Below are positions 25,583 to 36,872 of a DNA stretch of 48,526 bases, one piece after another. Under the pieces are notes generated by a model. It made no database searches. It was given only the letters and a program-made list of their open reading frames with translations, and was not told the origin of the DNA. A program made the position numbers and the translations under genes. Source of the stretch: Planctomycetota bacterium. GTDB lineage: Bacteria; Planctomycetota; UBA1135; UBA2386. Position 1 is the stretch's first letter. Each line of letters opens with the position of its first letter. The stretch is taken from positions 1-48,526 of the forward strand of contig JAQCBR010000016.1 in the NCBI GenBank assembly GCA_027621295.1. The letters are read 5' to 3'.

Positions 25583-25588
25583 TATGCT
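25583..25588 (+). promoter_or_regulatory. TANNNT -10-like element
   Basis: TATGCT, 9 bases before the ATG of ruvC. The ispD and ruvC elements lie 37 bases apart, back to back. Confidence 0.45.
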
Positions 25589-25597
25589 CCCGCCCTC

Positions 25598-26179
25598 ATG
25601 GGCGCGTTGCGGATCCTCGGGATCGACCCCGGGACCCTGGTCGTGGGCTTCGCCTGCGTCGAGGTCGAGGAAGCGCGGGCGCGCCGCGCGCCCTCCGCGG
25701 AGGCGCCGATGGCGCTCCGGGCTTCGAACCTGGTCCGAGCTGGCGGCGGCGAGGGGCGGGTCCGGCTCGTCGAGGCCGGAGCGGTCCGACTGGGTCGCAG
25801 CGCCTCGGTGGGCGACCGGCTCTCGCGGCTGGTCACCGAACTCGAGTCATGGATCGAGCGCTTCGCGCCGCACGAGGTCGCTCTCGAAGAGGCGTTCTGC
25901 GGCAAGAGCGTCCAGTCGGCGCTGCGGATCGGAGAGGCGCGCGGTGTGGTCCTGGCGACTGCGCACCGGAGCGGACTCGTCGTCCACCAATACCCGCCCG
26001 CACGGATCAAGCGCCGCGTCGCCGGCCATGGAGCAGCGTCGAAGGAGGCCGTGTCGCGGATGGCGGTGCAGGCGCTCGGCGTGGCCGGCATCGATGGTCC
26101 TGCGGATGCGACCGACGCAGTGGCCGTCGCGCTCTGCCGCGTCGAGGAGCGGCGCGCGGTGACGTTCGGGCGCGTGTGA
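25598..26179 (+). CDS. ruvC: Holliday junction resolvase RuvC
   Basis: A 193-residue endonuclease that cuts four-way DNA junctions with RuvAB. Catalytic acids are D10 (GIDPGT), E97 (VALEEAF) and the D170-x-x-D173 pair (DATDAVAVAL), and SALRIGEARGVVLA is conserved. Compared with the usual length there is an extra segment of about 30 residues between D10 and the first acidic loop (roughly residues 24-55, Arg/Ala-rich). All active-site residues are kept. ruvA and ruvB are not in the window. Confidence 0.95.
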   Translation: MGALRILGIDPGTLVVGFACVEVEEARARRAPSAEAPMALRASNLVRAGGGEGRVRLVEAGAVRLGRSASVGDRLSRLVTELESWIERFAPHEVALEEAFCGKSVQSALRIGEARGVVLATAHRSGLVVHQYPPARIKRRVAGHGAASKEAVSRMAVQALGVAGIDGPADATDAVAVALCRVEERRAVTFGRV

Positions 26180-26294
26180 GCGACGTCGTGCCCGTCGCCT
26201 CCCGCTTGCAACGGAGCTTGCGGTCGGATGGAATGCCCGCTCGATGGGCGCTTGGCGGTGCCCTGTCACCTGGGCGGGTGACGACGGAGGTGGA

Positions 26295-27374
26295 ATGATC
26301 GCAGGACCGATACTCCCGCGTACGGCGGACGGCCTTTGGGAGGCGATCCGCAAGGATCCCGAGCGTCTGGAGCACGGGCTCCGTGTCATCCGGCGGGAGC
26401 TCGTCCTGCACGCGGGTCTCGGCCCGGCGGGTCGGGGCGGGTCCTCAGAAGAAGGGCTCGTCATCGATGCAGTCGGTGCGGACGCGGTCGGCGCGCCGGT
26501 GCTGTTCTTCGTCGCCCAGATCGAGCAGGACCGCTGTATCCCCGCGCGGATCGCCGAGGCCTGCGACTGGTTCGCGCGCAACGCGTCGATGCTGACGCCG
26601 ATCCTCGATGGGGACGGCGTGCGTCTGGACCTCGCGGCGCGGGTCTTCGTGGTCGGCTTCGAGTTCACCGCATCCTGCCTGGATCGCCTCGCGCTGCTCG
26701 CGCAGATCTCGGCGGCCGGGGGGCGCTCGCCGGTCGACGTGTCGGCGTTCCGGATCGAGGGGATGGTCCTCGATGGCGTGCACCACATCGGGGTCGCCCG
26801 CGTGCTGGGTGCGGGAGGCGACGTGCGCCTCGCCGCCGCCGAAGGGTCCGAGGTGGGCAAGCGCTGCGAGCAGCTGGCCGAGCTGCTGGAGTGTCTGGAT
26901 CCGGAGCTCACGCAGGATGCGGAGCGGTTCGCGCGGACCTGGCGCTGCCAGGGCACGACGATCCTCCGGTTGGAGCGGAACTCGCGGCGCCTGCGTGCCG
27001 TGGTTCCCGGTCACGGCGTCGTCGAGATCGTCCACGAAGAGGATCTGACCGATGCCTGCGATCTCGCGATGCGTCGCTACCTGACCGTGGTCCGGGGCGA
27101 AGACGGCGACCTCGACGAAGGTGTCGATCCGGCGGAGCCCGAGGTCGAGCGATTCCAGTCCGTCCGGCGCGTGGAATCGGAGGACGGCATCGAGGCCGAC
27201 GAACTCGACGTCTTCTTCGCAGAGGACAACGAGGTGAAGGGTGCGGCCTCGCGCGGCGACGTCCAGCTCAGCAGGGGGATGCGACGCGGAGAGTCCTTCG
27301 ATCGCGTCTCCGACCCGCTGCGTCGGGGTGGTTCGGTCCGAGCGCAGGACGGCAAGTCCAGCCCGAAGAGCTGA
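26295..27374 (+). CDS. Hypothetical protein with a nuclease-like N-terminal half
   Basis: A 359-residue protein whose ATG follows GGAGGTG by a few bases. The N-terminal part (SEEGLVIDAVGADAVGAPVL then FFVAQIEQDRCIPARIAEAC) recalls the NucS/DUF91-type PD-(D/E)xK layout, in which 'D...G.pv.vEvK' is followed by a helix and 'W...N...L'. The expected ExK is not present, so it looks degenerate. The C-terminal 100 residues are acidic and low in complexity. Two hairpins (26235-26249 and 26265-26282) precede the gene. Lying between ruvC and a ComEA-like gene it may handle DNA, but that is a guess. Confidence 0.7.
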   Translation: MIAGPILPRTADGLWEAIRKDPERLEHGLRVIRRELVLHAGLGPAGRGGSSEEGLVIDAVGADAVGAPVLFFVAQIEQDRCIPARIAEACDWFARNASMLTPILDGDGVRLDLAARVFVVGFEFTASCLDRLALLAQISAAGGRSPVDVSAFRIEGMVLDGVHHIGVARVLGAGGDVRLAAAEGSEVGKRCEQLAELLECLDPELTQDAERFARTWRCQGTTILRLERNSRRLRAVVPGHGVVEIVHEEDLTDACDLAMRRYLTVVRGEDGDLDEGVDPAEPEVERFQSVRRVESEDGIEADELDVFFAEDNEVKGAASRGDVQLSRGMRRGESFDRVSDPLRRGGSVRAQDGKSSPKS

Positions 27375-27505
27375 CGGGCCCCCGGCCGCTCCGTTGCTTC
27401 CGAGGTCGTGACGGGAACGACCGGGGCCTGCACCGTCGGATTCTGCGGCGCTGCCAGCGCGCCCTCCGGGGGGCTCGGCCACACTCTGCTGCCGGGAGGA
27501 GGGTG

Positions 27506-27844
27506 ATGGTGGAGTCGATCCAACTCGAGCCGTCGCGCCGGCGGCTCTTCGCCGGGATCTGGGCCGGTTTGACCTGCGTCCAGCTGACGTTCCTCGTCGC
27601 CCGGGAGGTCGATCGGCTCGCGCATCCGAGATCCTGCGTCGTGGGGGGGCACCATCTGGACCTGGACCGGGCGCGGGTGGCCGAGCTCCAGCTCCTGCCC
27701 GGGGTCGGGCCCGAACTCGCGGCTGCGATCGTGCTCGAGCGCGTGCGCGGTGGTCCGTTCGGGTCGGTCGACGCGCTGAGACGGGTTCCCGGGATCGGAC
27801 CGGGACTGGTCGCTCGTGTCCGTGCGTTCGGGATCGGCGACTGA
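27506..27844 (+). CDS. ComEA-like helix-hairpin-helix DNA-binding membrane protein
   Basis: A 112-residue protein with the strong ribosome site GGGAGGAGGG. One membrane segment (about residues 14-32) is followed by a short linker and two helix-hairpin-helix motifs: LLPGVGPELAAAIV and VPGIGPGLVARVRAFG. This is the ComEA layout, in which the anchored periplasmic HhH domain binds incoming double-stranded DNA during natural transformation. The same fold is used in other DNA-binding contexts, and no other competence genes are in the window. Confidence 0.85.
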   Translation: MVESIQLEPSRRRLFAGIWAGLTCVQLTFLVAREVDRLAHPRSCVVGGHHLDLDRARVAELQLLPGVGPELAAAIVLERVRGGPFGSVDALRRVPGIGPGLVARVRAFGIGD

Positions 27845-27875
27845 GCGGGCTCTCGGGCGGAGATCCCGGATCGGT

Positions 27876-27881
27876 TAGCCT
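27876..27881 (+). promoter_or_regulatory. TANNNT -10-like element
   Basis: TAGCCT, 10 bases before the ATG of nadC, with no Shine-Dalgarno sequence between. Confidence 0.4.
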
Positions 27882-27891
27882 GACGCGCCGC

Positions 27892-28773
27892 ATGACGATC
27901 GAACCGCAGCAGATCGACGCCGCCGTCCGGCTGGCGCTCTGGGAGGACCTCGGTCCTGGGGGCGTCGACGTGACGACGGAGCTGGCGCTCACCGGCCCGC
28001 GCCGCGCGAGTGCGAAGATCGTGGCGAAGGCGATCGGCGTGCTCGCCGGGCTGGACGTCGCGTGCGCGGTGTTCAGGGCCTGCGACTCCGGCGTGGTCCT
28101 GACGCACCGTCGCCAGGACGGCGACGAAGTGCGACCGGGCGACATCGTGCTGGAGATCGCGGGGGACGCTGCGGGGCTTCTGGCCGCGGAGCGGACCGCA
28201 CTCAACTTCATGCAGCGGCTGTCGGGTGTGGCGACGCTGACCCGCAGGTTCGTGGACAGCGTGGCTGGCACGGGTGCGTCGATCCTGGACACCCGGAAGA
28301 CCACGCCCGGCCTCCGCGCGTTCGAGAAGCGTGCGGTCGCGCTCGGCGGAGGGGTCAACCACAGGATCGGCCTCTACGACCAGGTCCTGCTCAAGGAGAA
28401 CCACTTCGCCTGCGCGGCTCCGGAATCCTACGAGGCGGTCGTGGCCCGCGCGGTCGCTGGGTCGCCCGGCGGTCGCGCGGTCGTCGCCGAGGCGCGCGAC
28501 CTCGAGGAGGCCGTCGCCGCGGTGCGCGGCGGGGCTGGCGTGGTGATGCTCGACAACTTCCCGCTCGGCCAGGAGCTGGACGGGGCGATCCAGGCAGTGC
28601 GCCGCGAGGCCGCGCGTCTTGGGCGGCAAGTTGGCCTGGAGGTCTCGGGCGGCGTCAGGCTCGACACCGTGGCCGCCTACGCCCGGGCTGGCGTCGATCG
28701 GATCTCGATCGGAGCGTTGACCCACTCGGCACCCGCTCTCGATCTCTCCCTGCTGACCGAGGTCGTCGGTTGA
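27892..28773 (+). CDS. nadC: Nicotinate-nucleotide pyrophosphorylase (carboxylating)
   Basis: A 293-residue enzyme. It makes nicotinate mononucleotide from quinolinate and PRPP in de novo NAD synthesis. Family blocks are intact: WEDLG..DVTTELAL, the ERTALNFMQRLSGVAT segment, ILDTRKTTPGLR with GGGVNHRIGLYDQVLLKENH, VVMLDNFPL and GLEVSGGVRLDTV then DRISIGALTHSAP. It is full length. Its TGA overlaps the TTG start of the next gene. nadA and nadB are not in the window. Confidence 0.97.
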   Translation: MTIEPQQIDAAVRLALWEDLGPGGVDVTTELALTGPRRASAKIVAKAIGVLAGLDVACAVFRACDSGVVLTHRRQDGDEVRPGDIVLEIAGDAAGLLAAERTALNFMQRLSGVATLTRRFVDSVAGTGASILDTRKTTPGLRAFEKRAVALGGGVNHRIGLYDQVLLKENHFACAAPESYEAVVARAVAGSPGGRAVVAEARDLEEAVAAVRGGAGVVMLDNFPLGQELDGAIQAVRREAARLGRQVGLEVSGGVRLDTVAAYARAGVDRISIGALTHSAPALDLSLLTEVVG

Positions 28774-29207
28774 CGGCGTTCGACCTCGAGGTGTTGCCCC
28801 ATGTCGGCCAGGTGCGCTTCCTGCGCGCCGATCTGCGCGCGAGCCTCGAGGCGTGCGGGGTCGCGGAAGAGGCGGTCGACCAGCTGGTCCTCGTCGCGGA
28901 CGAGATCGTCAACAACGCGATCGAGCATGGTGCGTCCTATCGCGAGGCGGCGGACGTGCTCCGCCTGCACGTCGAGGTCGATGACGAAGCTGTCCGGTTC
29001 GAGTTCGTCGATCCCTCTGCGCCCGCGGAACTGGTGTCCCAGCTGGACGTGATGCTCCGGGCGTGTTCGGAAGGGCGTCCGCCGCTCGACAGCGAGCGCG
29101 GCCGCGGGCTGTTCCTGATCGCCGATGGGCTCGAGGATGTGCGTGTCGATGCGGTCGGTGACCGTGGGCTGCGGCTCTCGGGTCGGAAGTCTCGCGCGCT
29201 CCGATGA
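28770..29207 (+). CDS. RsbW/SpoIIAB-like anti-sigma serine kinase-type ATPase
   Basis: A 145-residue protein read from TTG 28770 (TTGA overlap with the nadC stop, GAGG about 7 bases upstream). It has the HATPase_c_2 features of anti-sigma kinases: N-box VLVADEIVNNAIEHG, G1-type VRFEFVDPSAP and G2-type ERGRGLFLIADGLEDVRV. Such proteins bind a sigma factor or phosphorylate an anti-sigma antagonist. Neither partner is nearby; the neighbours are nadC and a VanZ-like gene, which overlaps by ATGA. Confidence 0.85.
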   Translation: MTAFDLEVLPHVGQVRFLRADLRASLEACGVAEEAVDQLVLVADEIVNNAIEHGASYREAADVLRLHVEVDDEAVRFEFVDPSAPAELVSQLDVMLRACSEGRPPLDSERGRGLFLIADGLEDVRVDAVGDRGLRLSGRKSRALR

Positions 29208-29674
29208 TCGCGCGGCTCTCGTCGATGGCCGAGTTCTGGTCGGCGCGGTCCTGGCCACTCCGCTGGCTGCCGGCGCTCTCCCTCGCGGCGGCGATCTGGT
29301 GGCTGTCGTCGTTGTCACGCATCGACACCGGACTCGAACTCGGCTGGTGGGGAGTCCTGCTGTCGAACACCGCCCACGGCGTGGTCTTCGGCACGCTCGC
29401 GGTCCTCATCCACGTCGGGCTGAGGGAGCCGGGTCGTCGTCGTCTCGTCGCCGCGGTGATCCTGGCCTCCGCCTACGGGGCCGTCGACGAGGTGCACCAG
29501 TCCTTCGTCCCGGGCCGCACGCCGTCGGTTTTCGACTGGATCACGGACACATCGGGCGCGCTCGCCTGTGCGGGAGCTGCGACCTGGGTGCGCGAGTCCG
29601 CGCGCTGGGCGCTCCGCTGGACGATCGCCGCTGCGCCGCTCGCAGCGGCCTCGGCGGTGGTCGAATCGATGTGA
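29204..29674 (+). CDS. VanZ-like membrane protein
   Basis: A 156-residue protein with about four hydrophobic segments and the family motif YGAVDEVHQSFVPGR followed by FDWITDTSGAL. VanZ relatives are small membrane proteins, one of which gives low-level teicoplanin resistance; most have no known role. The ATG overlaps the end of the anti-sigma-like gene (ATGA). An internal ATG at 29225 would shorten the N-terminus by 7 residues. Confidence 0.85.
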   Translation: MIARLSSMAEFWSARSWPLRWLPALSLAAAIWWLSSLSRIDTGLELGWWGVLLSNTAHGVVFGTLAVLIHVGLREPGRRRLVAAVILASAYGAVDEVHQSFVPGRTPSVFDWITDTSGALACAGAATWVRESARWALRWTIAAAPLAAASAVVESM

Positions 29675-29741
29675 GCGTGGGGCGGGCTTCCGCAGCCGTC
29701 GACAGGATGCATCGGGGCGCGGTCGTGTCGCTTCGCGCGCG

Positions 29742-30086
29742 TCAGCGGTGGGCGACGAAGACGCGCCTCTCGCGCCACTCGTAGCGCCCTGGCTCGCGGA
29801 CGATCCGGGTCCGCGCGGGCTCGACGCAGACCCTGGTCCGGCGTCCGCAGGAGTCGCGACGCCACGCGAAGCGGGCCGGGACCTGGACGACGCGCTCGCA
29901 GCCGGGCACCCAGACGCGCTCCATCCGCGACTCGTAGTGTCCGCGCGGTGCGCACGAACCGAGCTCGACCTGGATGCCGCCGAGCCCGATCCGCAGCACG
30001 GGGCCACGGTCGAAGCGCTGGGCAGCGGCGGAAGTGGCCAGGCAGGCCCCGGCGAGGACGAACAACGCGATCGGTCGGAGGAACAT
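29742..30086 (-). CDS. Small secreted protein with Y-x-x-R repeats
   Basis: A 114-residue protein with a signal peptide ([17 protein letters not shown]). The mature part contains three related units: [34 protein letters not shown] and [14 protein letters not shown], i.e. an aromatic followed by alternating charged residues and a valine-rich end. This suggests small beta hairpins. It is very Arg-rich, and there are four Cys in the mature protein. GGAG precedes the ATG. The function is unknown. The 196 bases from 30087 to 30282 upstream show no gene. Confidence 0.7.
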   Translation of the reverse strand: MFLRPIALFVLAGACLATSAAAQRFDRGPVLRIGLGGIQVELGSCAPRGHYESRMERVWVPGCERVVQVPARFAWRRDSCGRRTRVCVEPARTRIVREPGRYEWRERRVFVAHR

Positions 30087-30282
30087 GATCGGGCTCCATG
30101 CGAGAGCTGTGCCGCGCGCTCCAGAAACGCCTGGGACACGGCGTTCGCTCCACTCCAGCCCGCTGCGCAGTCCTCGGGGGTCGCCGCGCTGGACCGCGCG
30201 AAGGCCACCGGTGTCATGCAGGGAGGACAGCTTCGGTCTCGCGGCGTCGAACCTACGCTCGGGCTCGGTTAGAACGTCGCCG

Positions 30283-31728
30283 ATGACCGACCGCGGCGAC
30301 CGTTTCGACCATCCCCTGATCGAGCGCTACGCGGGCCGCGAGATGGCCCGCCTGTTCTCTCCGGCTGCCCGCCACGGAGCGTGGCGTGAGCTGTGGATCG
30401 CGCTGGCGCGGGCGGAGCGGCAGCTCGGTCTGCCGATCGAGGACGCGCAGATCGCGCAGCTGGAGTCGGTCCGAGAGGAGTTCGACTGGGACCGCGTCGC
30501 CGCCCTCGAGAAGGAGTTGCGCCACGACGTGATGGCCCACGTGCACCACTACGGCGAGCTGGCGCCGGACGCGAAGGGGATCATCCACCTCGGCGCGACG
30601 AGCTGCTTCGTCACCGACAACGGTGACCTGATGATCTACCGGCGCGCGCTCCAGGCGGTCGAGGCGCGCCTCGTCCGCGCGATCGACGCGCTCGCCGCGT
30701 TCGCGGCCTCGTGGCGCGCGCAGCCCTGTCTTGGCTACACGCACTTCCAGGTCGCGCAGCCGACCACGGTCGGCAAGCGCGCGACGCTCTGGATCCAGGA
30801 CCTCCTGATCGACCTCGACGAGGTACGTCGGCTCATCGGTTGGCTGCCGGCGCGCGGCGTGAAGGGCACGACCGGCACACAGGCGAGCTTCCTAGCGCTC
30901 TTCGACGGCGACCATGACAAGGTGGTCGAGCTCGACCGGCTCGTCTGCGAGGCGATCGGGTTCTCGAAGTCGATCCCGGTCAGCGGTCAGACCTACACGC
31001 GCAAGATCGACTGGACGATCCACCAGTGCCTGAGCGGCATCGCTCAGACGGCGTCGAAGCTCGCGAACGACGTCCGTCTCCTCAGTCACGAAGGCGAGGT
31101 CGAGGAGCCGAGCGAGTCCAAGCAGATCGGCAGCTCGGCGATGGCCTACAAGAAGAACCCGATGCGCTGCGAGCGGATGAACGCGCTCGCCCGCTACGTG
31201 ATCGCCGCGGCGGACACGTCCGCCCAGACCGCGGCGACGCAGTGGCTGGAGCGCACGCTCGACGACTCCGCCGTGCGTCGCATCGCGATCCCCGAGAGCT
31301 TCCTCGCGATCGACGGCATCCTGATGCTGGTCGAGAACGTTGCGCGCGGCTTCGTCGTCTACCCGAAGGTGATCGAGCGCAAGCTCGCCGAGAGCCTTCC
31401 GTTCCTCGCCACCGAGGAGATCCTGATGGCAGGAGTCCGGGCGGGGGGTGACCGGCAGGAGCTGCACGAAGTGATCCGCGTCCACAGCCGCGAGGCGGCT
31501 CGGCGCGTGAAGATGGAGGGCGTCCCGAACCCCCTGCTCGAGCTGATCGCCGCGGACCCTGCGTTCGCCCCGGTCCGGGAGCTGCTTCCCGAGCTCCTGG
31601 ATCCCGCCCGGTTCGTCGGTCGGGCGCCGGAGCAGGTCGATGCTTTCCTCGCGGACGAGGTCGAGCCCCGGATCGGTGGTGCCGGGGCGCGCGCGCAGTC
31701 CGCCGTCGAGGATGAGGTCCGCGTCTGA
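30283..31728 (+). CDS. purB: Adenylosuccinate lyase
   Basis: A 481-residue enzyme of purine synthesis. It cleaves SAICAR and adenylosuccinate to release fumarate. Key blocks are [12 protein letters not shown] (catalytic His region), [31 protein letters not shown] (second catalytic His) and the flexible signature loop [17 protein letters not shown]. The length and loop are like the longer, animal-type ADSL group rather than the short E. coli form. TAGAAC, an imperfect -10-like sequence, lies 7 bases before the ATG. Confidence 0.96.
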   Translation: MTDRGDRFDHPLIERYAGREMARLFSPAARHGAWRELWIALARAERQLGLPIEDAQIAQLESVREEFDWDRVAALEKELRHDVMAHVHHYGELAPDAKGIIHLGATSCFVTDNGDLMIYRRALQAVEARLVRAIDALAAFAASWRAQPCLGYTHFQVAQPTTVGKRATLWIQDLLIDLDEVRRLIGWLPARGVKGTTGTQASFLALFDGDHDKVVELDRLVCEAIGFSKSIPVSGQTYTRKIDWTIHQCLSGIAQTASKLANDVRLLSHEGEVEEPSESKQIGSSAMAYKKNPMRCERMNALARYVIAAADTSAQTAATQWLERTLDDSAVRRIAIPESFLAIDGILMLVENVARGFVVYPKVIERKLAESLPFLATEEILMAGVRAGGDRQELHEVIRVHSREAARRVKMEGVPNPLLELIAADPAFAPVRELLPELLDPARFVGRAPEQVDAFLADEVEPRIGGAGARAQSAVEDEVRV

Positions 31729-31782
31729 CCCCGGCTGTCGACATCGACGCAGGAACCGTCCGGTCGGCGCGAGGCGGCTGCC

Positions 31783-32874
31783 ATGGCTGAGCTGCGCTGG
31801 GTCGGGACATCGTCGGACCTCCGTGCGCTCGCGGCCGAACTCGCGAGCGTCGATTGGCTGGCCGTCGACACCGAGTTCTCGAACGAGCGGACCTACTTCC
31901 CGCGACTCTGTCTGATCCAGGTCGGCTGGGCCGGAGGCGTCGCGTGCGTCGATCCGCTGGCACCCGGTATCGATCTGTCGCCGCTGCTCGATCTCGTCCG
32001 GAGTCCGGAGGTCCTGAAGATCCTGCACGCCGCGGAGAACGACCTCGCCGTCCTCCGTCCCCTGCTCGGCGGTGCGTTCGGCCCGGTCTTCGACACGCAG
32101 CTCGCGGCCGCGTTCGTCGGGCATGGCCCGTCGATCGGCTACGGCCCGCTCCTCGAGGGCGTCGCCGGCATCAGTCTCGACAAGGGTTGGGCGCGGACCG
32201 ACTGGTCCGCGCGGCCGCTCCCCCAGGCTGCGCTCCGCTACGCGGCGGACGACGTCCGGCACCTCCGCCGGCTCGTCGATCATCTCGCCGCAGGGCTCGA
32301 GCGAGCGGGTCGGCGGGACTGGTTCCTCGAGGACAGTCGGTCGCTGGTGGAGGCCGCCGCGGCGCCCGACCTGGATCCCTCGCTCGCGTGGCGTCGGGTC
32401 CGCGGCTGGCAGCGAGCGCCCCTCTCCGATCTGCCGGTCCTCAGGGAGCTCGCCGCTTGGCGTGAGCGGTCGGCCCGCGCGGCCAATCGGCCCCGGCGGC
32501 GGGTCCTCGAAGACGAGGTCCTGCTGCAGGTCGCGCGTCACCGCCCGCGGGACCGGGGTGGGCTCGAGCGGCTCCGTGGGTTCCGGATCGAGCGGCACGG
32601 CGCCGAGGTCGCCGCTCTGCTGGCGATCGCCGGAGCGGGCTCCCACGCGGCGATCCCGTCCCTCGAGCTCCCGCCGGACCGGGACGAGAAGCTGGTCGTC
32701 GACGCGATGCGCGCCGTGGTCCAGGGGCTCGCGGAGGAAACCGGGCTTCCCGAGGCGCTGCTCGCGACGTCCGAGGAGCTGCTCAGGGCCCATCGTGGAT
32801 CCACGGAGGAGCGCCCTCTCCGCGGCTGGCGGGAACCACTCCTGGGTCCCGCCCTCCGCGCATTTCGTCCCTGA
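31783..32874 (+). CDS. rnd: Ribonuclease D (DEDDy 3'-5' exoribonuclease)
   Basis: A 363-residue protein. The exonuclease domain (residues 1-180) has all three motifs: I AVDTEF, II AAENDLAVL with FDTQLAAAF, III YAADDVRHL (YxxxD). A HRDC-like helical domain follows (about 195-280, LRELAAWRERSARAANRPRRRVL) and a second one to the end. RNase D trims tRNA and other small RNA 3' ends. GAGG lies about 10 bases before the ATG. Confidence 0.93.
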   Translation: MAELRWVGTSSDLRALAAELASVDWLAVDTEFSNERTYFPRLCLIQVGWAGGVACVDPLAPGIDLSPLLDLVRSPEVLKILHAAENDLAVLRPLLGGAFGPVFDTQLAAAFVGHGPSIGYGPLLEGVAGISLDKGWARTDWSARPLPQAALRYAADDVRHLRRLVDHLAAGLERAGRRDWFLEDSRSLVEAAAAPDLDPSLAWRRVRGWQRAPLSDLPVLRELAAWRERSARAANRPRRRVLEDEVLLQVARHRPRDRGGLERLRGFRIERHGAEVAALLAIAGAGSHAAIPSLELPPDRDEKLVVDAMRAVVQGLAEETGLPEALLATSEELLRAHRGSTEERPLRGWREPLLGPALRAFRP

Positions 32875-32957
32875 GCCTCCCGTTCTCCGTGGGCTGCCGG
32901 TCGGTCGATCCCGTGTCCTCGGGGCGGGTGGTGCGGGTCGGCGGGGGGCTCGACCCT

Positions 32958-33115
32958 GTGGGGGGTGCCAGAATGGCATCAATTGCAGGGAGCAGCCCTG
33001 GAGCCGCGCGAGAGACTGCCAAAAAGGCGCTGCCACTGCGTGGCCAAGGCTCGGTGTGGAAAACTAAAATGCTGTCAATAATGGACTTAAGGATTCTCTG
33101 TGGAAAGTTATCACC
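32958..33115. promoter_or_regulatory. AT-rich island with DnaA-box-like repeats upstream of cbpA-clpB
   Basis: The 292-base gap before cbpA contains a sharp drop in GC (about 38% in 33061-33120). It carries TGTGGAAA twice, at 33055-33062 and 33099-33106, exactly 44 bases apart. On the other strand the first reads TTTTCCACA, one base from the E. coli DnaA box. A -10-like TAAAAT is at 33065-33070. This is probably the heat-shock or growth-controlled promoter of the chaperone genes; a DnaA-binding site is a second possibility. No CIRCE element is seen. Confidence 0.5.
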
Positions 33116-33166
33116 ACGGCACGCGGCGTGCACAGGGGGCCCCGATCCCGCGACGGGAGGTCGGCA

Positions 33167-34117
33167 GTGAGCGTGCAGTTCAAGGACTACTACGAGATCC
33201 TGGGCGTCGAGCGGAGCGCGACGCCGGAACAGATCAAGCAGGCGTACCGCCAGCTCGCGCGGAAGTACCACCCCGACGTCTCGAAGGAGTCGGACGCGGT
33301 CACCCGCTTCCAGGAGATCAACGAGGCCCACGAGGTCCTCAAGGACCCCGAGAAGAGGGCTCGTTACGACGCGCTCGGACCCGGCTTCGCGAACGGGCAG
33401 GCGTTCGAGCCGCCGCCGGGCTTCGGTCGGGGCGGGATGCACTTCGACTTCCAGGGCGGCTCCGCCGACTTCTCGGACTTCTTCTCGATGCTGTTCGGGA
33501 GGTCCGGAGGCTTCGGCGCGGGTGGAGCCGGGTTCGAGGACCCGTTCCGCGGCGGCGGCCGGGGCCGTACCCGGGCGGGTCGCGGCGAGGACATGGAGGC
33601 GGAGATCACGCTGACGCTCGCCGAGCTGGCGCGTGGCGAAGCGAAGCCCGTCTCGCTCCAGGCGAGCGACGGCCAGCGGCGCACGTTCGAGGTCCGGATT
33701 CCGCCGGGCACGACGGACGGCACCCGCGTCCGGCTCGCCGGGCAGGGTGGGCCGGCCAGAGGGCCGGGAGGTCAGGCCGGAGACCTCTTCCTCCGCGTCC
33801 GGCTCGAGCGCGATCCGCGCTTCGACATCGATGGCACAGACCTTCGGACGACGGTCTCCGTCGCGCCGTGGGAAGCAGCGCTGGGCGCGTCGGTCGAGGT
33901 CGAGAGCCTCGACGGAGTCGTCGCGCTGAAGATCCCCGCCGGATGTGACGGCGGTCAGACCCTGCGGCTCAGGGGGCTCGGGATGCCGCGCGGCGGTGGC
34001 GTCCGCGGCGACCTCCTGGTCCGCGTGCGGATCGTCGTCCCGAAGGGGCTGACGGAAGAGGAGAAGCGGTTGTTCGAGGAGTTGCGGGATCGATCCGGGT
34101 TCCGGCCGAGGGGCTGA
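33167..34117 (+). CDS. cbpA: CbpA-type DnaJ co-chaperone
   Basis: A 316-residue protein starting at GTG 33167; GGGAGG ends 6 bases upstream. It has a J domain at residues 3-70 with HPD ([10 protein letters not shown]), a Gly/Phe-rich linker (about 75-140) and two substrate-binding beta domains (about 150-300). The CxxCxGxG zinc domain of true DnaJ is absent, so it is a class II J protein like CbpA. It would hand clients to DnaK, which is not in the window. clpB follows 47 bases later. Confidence 0.93.
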   Translation: MSVQFKDYYEILGVERSATPEQIKQAYRQLARKYHPDVSKESDAVTRFQEINEAHEVLKDPEKRARYDALGPGFANGQAFEPPPGFGRGGMHFDFQGGSADFSDFFSMLFGRSGGFGAGGAGFEDPFRGGGRGRTRAGRGEDMEAEITLTLAELARGEAKPVSLQASDGQRRTFEVRIPPGTTDGTRVRLAGQGGPARGPGGQAGDLFLRVRLERDPRFDIDGTDLRTTVSVAPWEAALGASVEVESLDGVVALKIPAGCDGGQTLRLRGLGMPRGGGVRGDLLVRVRIVVPKGLTEEEKRLFEELRDRSGFRPRG

Positions 34118-34164
34118 ACCGGAAGACGCCGCGCGTCGCGAGTCCACCAAGACAGGAGGGAGAC

Positions 34165-36789
<2,625 letters not shown>

Positions 36790-36850
36790 TCGAGAGTTGA
36801 TCCGAAGCCCGGCTCGGGGGGTGGGAGTGATCGAGCATCCTCGTCGTCGG

Positions 36851-36856
36851 TATGCT
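36851..36856 (+). promoter_or_regulatory. TANNNT -10-like element
   Basis: TATGCT, 16 bases before the ATG at 36873. The ATG at 36852 is inside this motif and is therefore an unlikely start. Confidence 0.35.
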
Positions 36857-36872
36857 CGAATCCTGCCCCGAG

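Noticed and set aside
30892..33036. A 714-codon minus-strand frame over purB and rnd
   Set aside because: Shadow of the two clear plus-strand genes; Arg/Asp/Val-rich without domain content.
36852..36872. ATG at 36852 as start of the secreted protein
   Set aside because: It lies inside TATGCT, and starting at 36873 puts the basic residues right before the hydrophobic core of the signal peptide.
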